This document shows, one piece after another, positions 53,687 through 61,016 of a stretch of 64,000 bases of DNA (position 1 is its first letter; every line of letters starts with the position of its first letter). The notes beneath the pieces were generated by a model that worked only from the letters and a program-made list of their open reading frames with translations, had not been told where the DNA came from and did no database searches. The translations under genes were made by a program, and so were the position numbers. Source of the stretch: Citreimonas salinaria (GTDB lineage Bacteria; Pseudomonadota; Alphaproteobacteria; Rhodobacterales; Rhodobacteraceae); NCBI RefSeq assembly GCF_900107235.1, contig NZ_FNPF01000003.1, positions 124,001 through 188,000 of the forward strand, given 5' to 3'.

Positions 53687-55597
53687 TCAGGCCGTCTCTT
53701 CCCCGGCCTGCTGGCGCGCCCAGAGCGATGCGTAGCGGCCGCCGCGGGCGAGCAGGTCGGCATGCGTTCCCTGCTCGGCCACCTCGCCGTCCTGCAGCAC
53801 GACGATGCGGTCGGCGTCCGCGATTGTCGAGAGGCGGTGCGCGATGGTCAGCACGGTGCGCCCCTCGGCCGCGCGGCGCAGGGCGGTCTGGATCGAGGAT
53901 TCGGTCTCGGAGTCCAGCGCCGACGTCGCCTCGTCCAGCAGCAGGATCGGCGGGTCCTTCAGCAGCGTGCGGGCAATGCCGACGCGTTGCTTCTCGCCGC
54001 CGGACAGCTTCAGTCCGCGTTCGCCCACCTGGGTGTCGTAGCCTTCGGGCAGGGACAGGACGAAGTCGTGGATCTGGGCTGCGCGGGCGGCCGCTTCGAT
54101 CTGCGCGTCGGTGGCGTTGTCGCGCCCGTAGGCGATGTTGTAACGGATCGTGTCGTTGAACAGCACCGTGTCCTGCGGCACGACCCCGATGACGGCGTGC
54201 AGGCTGTCCTGCGTCACGTCGCGGATGTCCTGCCCGTCGATGGTGATGGCGCCGCCGCCCACGTCGTAGAAGCGGAACAGCAGCCGGCCGATCGTGGACT
54301 TGCCCGATCCCGACGGCCCCACCAACGCCACGCTTTCGCCTGCGCCGACGGCCAGGTCGACGCCCTTGAGGATGGGCCGCGCCGGATCGTAGCCGAAGCG
54401 CACGTTCTCGAACCGCACCACGCCGCGCGTCACGTCGATGGCTTTCGCCCCGGGGCGGTCGTCGACGTCGCGCGGCTGTTCGAGCAGGTCGAACATCTCG
54501 CCCATGTCGGTCAGCGCCTGCCGGATCTCGCGGTAGACGGTGCCCAGGAACCCCAGCGGCATCGTCAGCTGGATCATGTAGGCGTTGACCATGACGAAAT
54601 CGCCCACGGTCAGCGCGCCCGACTGCACGCCGAGCGAGGCCATGACCATCACGATCACGAGGCCGGCCGTGATGATGAAGCTTTGCCCGAAATTCAGGAA
54701 GGCGAGCGAGGTCGCCGTCTTGATCGCCGCCGCCTGGTAGTTTTCCATCGCGCGGTCATAGCGGGCGGCCTCGCGCGCCTCGGCGCCGAAATACTTGACC
54801 GTCTCGAAGTTCAGAAGGCTGTCGATCGCCTTCTGGTTGGCGTCGGTGTCCTGCCTGTTCATCTCGCGCCGCAGCTTCACCCGCCACTCGGTGACCTTGA
54901 AGGTGAACTGCACGTAGGCGCCGATGGTCACCACGACCACCGCGAGGTACCAGACGTCGAAGGCGAAGAAGAGGATCACCGCCACCAGCAGCAGTTCCAG
55001 GGCGAGCGGCACGATCGAGAACAGCAGGAAGCGCAGCAGGAATTCGACGCCCTTGACCCCGCGCTCGATAATCCGGCTGAGCCCGCCGGTGCGCCGAGTG
55101 AGGTGGTAGCTGAGCGACAGGCGGTGGATGTGCGAGAACGTCTCGAGCGCGAGCTGGCGCAGGGCGGTCTGGCCCACCCTGGCGAAGACCGCGTCGCGCA
55201 ATTGCTGGAACCCGCCCGACATCAGCCGCGCCAGACCATAGGCGACGGTCAGACCGACCGCGCCCAGCAGCAGGTCCGACGCCTCGCCAGACAGCGTGTC
55301 GACGGCGTACTTGTAGAGGATCGGCGTTACGGCAGAGATGGCCTTGGCCAGCGTCAGCAGTCCCAGCGCGATCACCACGCGGCGTTTCACCCACGGCTTG
55401 TCGGCGGGCCATAGATAAGGGCCGACCTTGCGGATCGTGCGCAGCCCCGAGCGGCGCTCTTCGGCGGCGATGGCGGCGGCGTCGCGTCGCTCGTCGATCA
55501 CGGCGTCGCGCCGCCCTGCCTTTGCCGCCTCGCGGTCCCGCGCGGCGCGGGCGGCGTTTCGGGACGAGTTGGAACCCTGCGGGGTGTCGGTGGCCAT
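53687..55597 (-). CDS. Atm1-type ABC exporter (half transporter)
   Basis: 636 aa. A ~55-residue charged N-terminal extension precedes six transmembrane helices (~65-345) and one ATPase domain: Walker [13 protein letters not shown], signature [16 protein letters not shown], Walker [15 protein letters not shown]. Atm1/HMT1 features include [29 protein letters not shown] and [23 protein letters not shown]. It should homodimerise in the inner membrane and export glutathione-related or metal-conjugated species. Stands alone, with 71 bp to the LysM gene upstream. Confidence 0.93.
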   Translation of the reverse strand: MATDTPQGSNSSRNAARAARDREAAKAGRRDAVIDERRDAAAIAAEERRSGLRTIRKVGPYLWPADKPWVKRRVVIALGLLTLAKAISAVTPILYKYAVDTLSGEASDLLLGAVGLTVAYGLARLMSGGFQQLRDAVFARVGQTALRQLALETFSHIHRLSLSYHLTRRTGGLSRIIERGVKGVEFLLRFLLFSIVPLALELLLVAVILFFAFDVWYLAVVVVTIGAYVQFTFKVTEWRVKLRREMNRQDTDANQKAIDSLLNFETVKYFGAEAREAARYDRAMENYQAAAIKTATSLAFLNFGQSFIITAGLVIVMVMASLGVQSGALTVGDFVMVNAYMIQLTMPLGFLGTVYREIRQALTDMGEMFDLLEQPRDVDDRPGAKAIDVTRGVVRFENVRFGYDPARPILKGVDLAVGAGESVALVGPSGSGKSTIGRLLFRFYDVGGGAITIDGQDIRDVTQDSLHAVIGVVPQDTVLFNDTIRYNIAYGRDNATDAQIEAAARAAQIHDFVLSLPEGYDTQVGERGLKLSGGEKQRVGIARTLLKDPPILLLDEATSALDSETESSIQTALRRAAEGRTVLTIAHRLSTIADADRIVVLQDGEVAEQGTHADLLARGGRYASLWARQQAGEETA

Positions 55598-55668
55598 GGC
55601 GATCCTTTCCTGCCCTGACTAACGGCTGGCCGCGGCGCTTGGAAGAGGGCGCGCCCGAGCCGGCGCGA

Positions 55669-57843
55669 TCACTCCGGCAGGTCGAAGATCTGCCCGGGAT
55701 AGATCAGGTCGGGATCGCGGATCTGGTCGCGGTTGGCGTCGAAGATGCGGACATAGTCGATGCCCTCGCCGTAGCGGACGCGCGAGATCCCCCACAGCGT
55801 GTTGCCGGGCTGGACCGTGACGCTGACCGCGGCACCGTCGGCACGGGCGCTGGCTAGCACGGCAGGATCGACCCGCCGGAACGGGCTTTCGGCGCGCGCG
55901 GTGACCGCGCCGCTTTCGTCGATCCGGTCCACGCGCAGCGTGTAGGTTCCGGTATCGACCTGCGGCAGCGTGGTCCGCCAGCGGCCGTCGGCGGCGATCC
56001 GCGCGGTGCCGACCGGCGCATTGTCGAGATAGAGCCGCACGAAGCCGCCGCCGTCGCCCCGCCCGGCAAACTGCACCGCGCCCGCATCGTCGTAGGTCAC
56101 CTGGTCAAGCGCGACCTGCCCCGGGGCAAGCGGGGCGTCGGGCATGACCTCGACGCCCTGAGGCGTGGATCGCAGCACCATCGGCCGCGCCGGACCGGCC
56201 GGTTCGGGCGCGGGCGCGGCGGCGATGTCGACCGGTGCGCCCGCCGAGGGCGTTTGCGGCAGAGTGATTTCCGCCGGCGCAGACAGGGTTCGCGGCGCGG
56301 CGCTTTCGGCGGCGGGGGCGTCTTCGCCGGTGGTCGTTACAGCGCCCCCCGTGTCATCTTCGGCCGCGAGGTCCGCCACCTTGGCCAAGGTGGACAGAGT
56401 AGGCGCGTCGCCGCCTGCGCCGGAGGGCGCCATCGCGTCGGAGCCGGCGACGACGTCGCCGAGATCCGCGCCCGTGCTGTCCGGTGCGGCGCGGCCTTCG
56501 CCATCGGTCGCAACCGTGTCCGCACCGTCGCCCGCCGCACCAACCGTACCAGAAGCAGTGGCCCCGGCATCCGCGACGAACCGCGACGGGGCACCGCGCG
56601 CGGGCGGCTCGGCGCCCGTTGCCGCGCGATCCCGCGTATCGGACGCTGGCTCCGCCGTGTCCAAGTCCGCAGCGGGCGCCGCTTCCTTGCCCGCCTCGGT
56701 GATGGACCGGGCCTGAGGTCCCGGCGCGTCGGGTGGCGTGGCAACCCCTGCCGAGGACAGGCCCGAACGTAGCATGGCCGTCGCCGCGTCCGCAGCTTCG
56801 GGCGCATCCGGCCAGGCAACGTCCCGTCCGCCGTCCGCCTCCGAGACGGCTGGTCCCGCGCCGACCCGTTCGCCAAGGCTGCGCAAGGCGGCAGCGGAAG
56901 GCATGGCCCCTGGCATCGCCGGTGCGTCTGCCGCAGGCGGGACCGCGGTCGCCAACGCGGAGTGTTCGGTGCGGCCGTCCGGATCGTCAGCCGCCGGTTG
57001 GCCCTGCGGCTCGACTCCCCGCGGCGCACCGGCTTGACGGTCGCGCTCCTCGGGATGCGGAGCGGCGGCGGCCAACGCCGTGGGCGGCGCTACGATGACC
57101 TCGTCAAGCGAGACAATGACGCTGTCCCCCGCGCTCTGCCGCAATGCCAGCACATGCGCCCGGCCGTCATCCGGCATGTCGAGGAAAAGGACGAAGCGGC
57201 CGTCGCCTGCCACGTCGGTGCGCGCCGCGACCTCTCCGTCGAGCAGAAGCTCGACCGCGGCGCCCGGCTCGGCCGAGCCGGCGACCAGCGCGCTGCCGTC
57301 GCTTTCGGCCCGGACGAGGTCGAAGGCAGGCATCGCGACACCCGTTGCGGGCATCGCGGGCTCGGCTGTGACGCCACCGGGCGCTTCGGGCGCAGCGGCC
57401 GGTGCGGAGATGTCGCCGCCCTCGCGGAGTGCCACGCCTGGCGCGTCGGGTGTCGTTGCGTCGGGCATCGGTACGATGGGGTCGGCGTCCGCGACCGCAG
57501 GGGCCTCGCTGGCCGGCGGGACAGGTGCCGGAGAGCCCGTCGCGGCACCATCATCCGTGGGCGAGCCGCCTGCCGCTTCCAAGGGGTCGGGCACGGGCGT
57601 CGGGTCCGGCGCGGGCGGCGTTTCGTCCGGTGTCGCTGTCACCGGTGTCGTTGTCTTTGGGCCGCCGGCGGCCGGTTTCGCCGGAGCCGGGGATGCGTCC
57701 ACATCCGTAGGGGGCATGGGACCCGCGCCATCCTCTTGCAGCGGCGCGACGTCCGGCCGAAGCCATCCGTCGCCCACCGCCACAGCCACGACCACCGCTG
57801 CCGCGCCTGCCGCCAGCCCGCCGAACAGCGCAGCCCTGCTCAT
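55669..57843 (-). CDS. LysM-domain envelope protein with long Ala/Pro-rich region
   Basis: 724 aa. One N-terminal helix (residues ~3-22, LFGGLAAGAAAVVVAVAVG) anchors or exports it. Then ~500 residues are low-complexity Ala/Pro/Asp/Thr, broken by a bacterial Ig-like segment around 165-230 (AFDLVRAESDGSALVAGSAEPGAAVELLLDG). A second Ig-like repeat (QFAGRGDGGGFVRLYLDNAPVGTARIAADGRWR) comes before the C-terminal LysM motif (VTVQPGNTLWGISRVRYGEGIDYVRIFDANRDQIRDPDLIYPGQIFDLP). It probably spans the periplasm and binds peptidoglycan. This layout is common in Rhodobacterales but the role is not known. Confidence 0.85.
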   Translation of the reverse strand: MSRAALFGGLAAGAAAVVVAVAVGDGWLRPDVAPLQEDGAGPMPPTDVDASPAPAKPAAGGPKTTTPVTATPDETPPAPDPTPVPDPLEAAGGSPTDDGAATGSPAPVPPASEAPAVADADPIVPMPDATTPDAPGVALREGGDISAPAAAPEAPGGVTAEPAMPATGVAMPAFDLVRAESDGSALVAGSAEPGAAVELLLDGEVAARTDVAGDGRFVLFLDMPDDGRAHVLALRQSAGDSVIVSLDEVIVAPPTALAAAAPHPEERDRQAGAPRGVEPQGQPAADDPDGRTEHSALATAVPPAADAPAMPGAMPSAAALRSLGERVGAGPAVSEADGGRDVAWPDAPEAADAATAMLRSGLSSAGVATPPDAPGPQARSITEAGKEAAPAADLDTAEPASDTRDRAATGAEPPARGAPSRFVADAGATASGTVGAAGDGADTVATDGEGRAAPDSTGADLGDVVAGSDAMAPSGAGGDAPTLSTLAKVADLAAEDDTGGAVTTTGEDAPAAESAAPRTLSAPAEITLPQTPSAGAPVDIAAAPAPEPAGPARPMVLRSTPQGVEVMPDAPLAPGQVALDQVTYDDAGAVQFAGRGDGGGFVRLYLDNAPVGTARIAADGRWRTTLPQVDTGTYTLRVDRIDESGAVTARAESPFRRVDPAVLASARADGAAVSVTVQPGNTLWGISRVRYGEGIDYVRIFDANRDQIRDPDLIYPGQIFDLPE

Positions 57844-57969
57844 GCGCCGATCCCTGCGCTGGACATGCCCGAAATCCCCCGAGAAGCCGCCCCAAACGGC
57901 GGTTGAGCCCGTATATCAGCCGGATTATCACCGGTCAAAATCGAGATTTCCTTTACGCCGGAGCGTGCC

Positions 57970-58542
57970 ATGTCCACCACATCCATCTGCGTCTACTGCG
58001 GCTCGCGCATGGGCGGCGACCCCGCCCACGCCGACGAGGCCACCGCGCTGGGTCGCGCCATCGCCGACGCGGGCTGGCAGCTGGTCTACGGCGCCGGCGA
58101 CGTGGGCCTCATGGGCGCGGTGGCGCGCGCGGCGCAGGAGGCGGGCGGGCGCACCTTCGGCGTGATCCCCAAGCACCTGATGGATCTCGAGGTGGGCAAG
58201 CGGGATCTCACGTCCTTCGTCGTCACCGAGACGATGCACGAGCGCAAGAAGGTCATGCTGATGAACGCCGACGCCATCGTCGTGATGCCCGGCGGCGCGG
58301 GCTCGCTGGACGAATTCTTCGAGGCGCTGACCTGGCGCCAGCTGGGCCTGCACGGCAAGCCGATCGTGCTGCTGGACGTGAACGGCTTCTGGGCGCCGCT
58401 GCACGGGCTGCTGGATCACGTGGTGCGCGCGGGCTTTGCCGATGCGTCGCTGCTGGACTTCGTACGCTCGGGCGGCTCGGCCACAGAGGTGATGGGCCTT
58501 CTGCGCCGCGCCCTGTCGGATGCGAAGGCCGACGCCGAATAA
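57970..58542 (+). CDS. LOG-family Rossmann protein (TIGR00730)
   Basis: 190 aa. ICVYCGSRMGGDPAHADEATALGRAIADAGWQLVYGAGDVGLMGAVARAA and the nucleotide motif MPGGAGSLDEFFEALTWRQLGLHGKP are the family signatures (PGGxGTxxE, here GAGSLDE). Members release cytokinin-like bases or act as AMP/pyrimidine monophosphate nucleosidases. The last 127 bp run antisense to the end of rarD, which makes this pair of converging genes unusually tight. Confidence 0.92.
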   Translation: MSTTSICVYCGSRMGGDPAHADEATALGRAIADAGWQLVYGAGDVGLMGAVARAAQEAGGRTFGVIPKHLMDLEVGKRDLTSFVVTETMHERKKVMLMNADAIVVMPGGAGSLDEFFEALTWRQLGLHGKPIVLLDVNGFWAPLHGLLDHVVRAGFADASLLDFVRSGGSATEVMGLLRRALSDAKADAE

Positions 58543-59378
58543 AGCGCCAGCGCCGCCCAGATCAGGCCGAAGACGGCGGCGTGCACCGTGGTGAACGGCT
58601 CGGCGAAGATGATGACCGCGCAGAAGAACTGCAGTGTCGGGTTGAGGTACTGGATCAGCCCGACGGTGGCATAGCGCACCCGCACGGCCGCCCGCGAGAA
58701 CAGCACCAGCGGCACGGCCGTCAGCGGGCCGGACACCATCAGCAGTGCCGTGGTGGCCGGGTCCGCGGCATATGCTCCGCCGCCTTCGAGGTGCGTCCAG
58801 ACCAGCCAGCCCATCGCCAGCGGCGCCAGCACCGTGACCTCGGCCGTGACCGAAACGACGGGGCCGACGGAAAGACCCTTCTTCACAAGCCCGTATATCC
58901 CGAAGGTGAAGGCGATCATCAGCGAGATCAACGGCGTCACCCCCTCGCCCAGCGTCATCACCACCACCGCGGCCGCGGCGAGTGCCACAGCCGCCCACTG
59001 CAGTTTCGCCAGGCGTTCGCCGAAGGCCAGTACGCCCAGCAGGACCGCCACCAGCGGAAAGATGTAGTAGCCGAGGCTGGCTTCTGTCGTCCGGCCGGTC
59101 TGGACCGACATGATGAACAGGAACCAGTTGCACGAGATCGCCACCGCCGCGGCGGTGGTCAGGCCGGCTGCGCGGGCGGTTCCCAGCGCGGCCCCCAACA
59201 TGCGCAGACGGCCCTGCATGCCGAGGAAGATCGCGAAGGTGACCAGCGACCACAGCGTGCGATGGGCCAGCACCTCGAGCGGGGGGACGTGGGACAGCAG
59301 CTTGTAGTAGAGCGGCGAGAGCCCCCAGATGACGCAGGCGGCGACCATGGCTATGACGCCGCTGCGTGCGCTGTCCAT
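58416..59378 (-). CDS. rarD: RarD-type EamA transporter
   Basis: 320 aa with about ten helices. RarD pattern: GVIAMVAACVIWGLSPLYYKLLSHVPPLEVLAHRTLWSLV, then NWFLFIMSVQTGRTTEASLGYYIFPLVAVLLGVL and a late VGLIQYLNPTLQFFCAVIIFAEPF. The C-terminal ~35 residues are hydrophilic and low-complexity and are encoded opposite the 3' end of the LOG gene; transporters of this family normally stop about here, so the tail may be expendable. Substrate unknown (named for chloramphenicol sensitivity). Confidence 0.9.
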   Translation of the reverse strand: MDSARSGVIAMVAACVIWGLSPLYYKLLSHVPPLEVLAHRTLWSLVTFAIFLGMQGRLRMLGAALGTARAAGLTTAAAVAISCNWFLFIMSVQTGRTTEASLGYYIFPLVAVLLGVLAFGERLAKLQWAAVALAAAAVVVMTLGEGVTPLISLMIAFTFGIYGLVKKGLSVGPVVSVTAEVTVLAPLAMGWLVWTHLEGGGAYAADPATTALLMVSGPLTAVPLVLFSRAAVRVRYATVGLIQYLNPTLQFFCAVIIFAEPFTTVHAAVFGLIWAALALYSASAFASDRARRRRPITSVAEPPERTKSSSDASAKPARTT

Positions 59379-59495
59379 TGCAGGCTCCGGGGTTGGCGAA
59401 GTCGGGGCGCGGCCCCGCCGCCCCCTCGGGGCGATGCCCTTGGGATATTTTCACCGGATCGAAGATGCAAGGCGATGGCCGCGTCGCGGCCGCGG

Positions 59496-59529
59496 AAATA
59501 GAAACGCCCCGGTCGCGGGGACGGGGGCG
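59496..59529 (-). terminator. Terminator-like hairpin after sodB
   Basis: On the minus strand CGCCCC (59529-59524) pairs with GGGGCG (59510-59505), followed by TTTCTATTTC, 33 bp after the sodB stop. The stem is short with a large loop; the U-rich tail supports termination. Confidence 0.55.
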
Positions 59530-59561
59530 CTGCTGTCACGCGTCGGAACAGGGATTGGCGA

Positions 59562-60170
59562 TCAGGCCTTGGACAGGCGCTCGGCCACGTTCTCCCAGTT
59601 GACGAGGTTGTCGAGGAAGTTCTGCAGGTAGGCAGGACGCTTGTTGCGGAAGTCGATGTAGTAGGAATGCTCCCACACGTCGCAGCCCAGCAGCGCGGTC
59701 TGGTCGAAGCACAGCGGGTTCACGCCGTTCTCGGTCTTGGTGACCTTCAGGCTGCCGTCCTTGTCGACCACCAGCCAAGCCCAGCCCGAGCCGAACTGAC
59801 CGGCACCGGCGGCGGCGAATTCCTTCTTGAAATCGTCGACCGAGCCGAAGGCGTCCGTCAAGCGGCTTTCCAGCTCGGAGGGCATGGCGTTGGCGCCGGG
59901 GCCCATCATCTCCCAGAAATGGGTGTGGTTCCAGTGCTGGCTGGCGTTGTTGAAGACGCCGGACTGCGCGACGGCGTTCGGGTCGTAGGTGCCCTTGACG
60001 ATCTCCTCGACCGTCTTGTTCTCCCACTCGGTCCCCGAAATGGCCTTGTTGCCGTTGTCGACATAGGCCTTGTGGTGGATGTCGTGGTGGTATTCGAGCG
60101 TTTCCTGGCACATGCCCTTGGATGCAAGCGCGTCGTGGGCATAGGGAAGGTCGGGAAGTTCGAAAGCCAT
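59562..60170 (-). CDS. sodB: Superoxide dismutase, Fe/Mn family
   Basis: 202 aa. The four metal ligands are in EYHHDIHHKAYV (first His), NHTHFWEMM (second), and DVWEHSYYIDFRNKRPAYLQNFL (Asp and His). FELPDLPYAHDALASKGMCQETLEYHHDIHH and the ASQHWNHTHFW segment favour the iron form of alphaproteobacteria, though cambialistic use cannot be excluded. It removes superoxide in the cytosol. Monocistronic; the 276 bp upstream to soxG hold no gene that I can support. Confidence 0.95.
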   Translation of the reverse strand: MAFELPDLPYAHDALASKGMCQETLEYHHDIHHKAYVDNGNKAISGTEWENKTVEEIVKGTYDPNAVAQSGVFNNASQHWNHTHFWEMMGPGANAMPSELESRLTDAFGSVDDFKKEFAAAGAGQFGSGWAWLVVDKDGSLKVTKTENGVNPLCFDQTALLGCDVWEHSYYIDFRNKRPAYLQNFLDNLVNWENVAERLSKA

Positions 60171-60446
60171 GGTGTCACCCCTCGTTGGTTGTTTGCGTTG
60201 CCCCTTACCTGTGCCGCGCGCCGCGTGAGGTCAAGTGCCGCTGCGTCATACGTCGGCGTCGCACGGTTGGCGGACGGCCTGATCGCCCGCCGACGCGACC
60301 TGGCCGACGATGCCGCGGATGCTCGGGGCGCAGAAGGAATGGCGCCTGAGGCGCGGCGAAAAAGCCTGGTGACCGGAAAACTGATTTACTGGCAAACCGC
60401 GCGGACTATAGCACGCGAACGAAGGGCACGACTGCCGCGGACGACG

Positions 60447-61016
60447 TCAGAGAACTTCCACCGCGCTTCCCTCGCGGCCGGCTTCGCTCAGAAGATCGAA
60501 GGCGTAGCGGGCCACCGACCGGAAGCACAGGACGCGCGCGACGCCGGGCTCGGTCAGCCACAGCGCGGCCGGGATCTGCGCCAGTCGGGTGCGCCGGACG
60601 GTGCCGGGCGCGAAGGCGCCGGGGGACAGGTCGGCCGACGTGAGCTTGGCCAGCGTCTCGCGCAGGCGCCCGTCGTCGCCGCTCAGCGCGAAGACCGCGC
60701 GCGCGTCCGAGACATCCGTCACCAGCGCGTGTTCACCGGACAGCGTGTCAGCAAGGTCCCGCGCCGCCTGCGGGCCGTCCGCGCGGGGCAGCAGGATCAG
60801 CAGCTCGTCCGGCGCCATCCACAGCAGCGCGTGGTCACCCTGCCGCGTGGCCCGCAGCGGATCGGGCATGGCGGCGCCGGTCAGCTCGGTGACGGCAGCC
60901 TTGACGGCCTCCGCGTCCAGCGAGCCGCGCAGGGCGACCATGCCTTGGGGCACTTCCTCGACCGCGATCAGACCGTCGAAACGCGCGCCGCCCAGCGGCA
61001 GGACCGGATCAGACAT
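60447..61016 (-). CDS. soxG: Sarcosine oxidase gamma subunit
   Basis: 189 aa. The small gamma subunit of heterotetrameric sarcosine oxidase; VALRGSLDAEAVKAAVTELTGAAMPDPLRATRQGDHALLWMAPDELLILLP and ALVTDVSDARAVFALSGDDGRLRETLAKL..SPGAF.PG are its recognisable pattern, related to the GcvT fold. The ATG overlaps the soxA stop by eight bases. Last gene of a soxBDAG-type operon whose first genes are outside the window. Confidence 0.93.
   Translation of the reverse strand: MSDPVLPLGGARFDGLIAVEEVPQGMVALRGSLDAEAVKAAVTELTGAAMPDPLRATRQGDHALLWMAPDELLILLPRADGPQAARDLADTLSGEHALVTDVSDARAVFALSGDDGRLRETLAKLTSADLSPGAFAPGTVRRTRLAQIPAALWLTEPGVARVLCFRSVARYAFDLLSEAGREGSAVEVL

Noticed and set aside
60122-60349. Small plus-strand frame upstream of sodB
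   Set aside because: Begins inside sodB in antisense, Arg/Cys-rich, no ribosome site or recognisable domain.
60380-60420. TATAGC/TATAGT element in the soxG-sodB gap as a promoter
   Set aside because: No -35 box at proper spacing for either strand and no downstream plus-strand gene.
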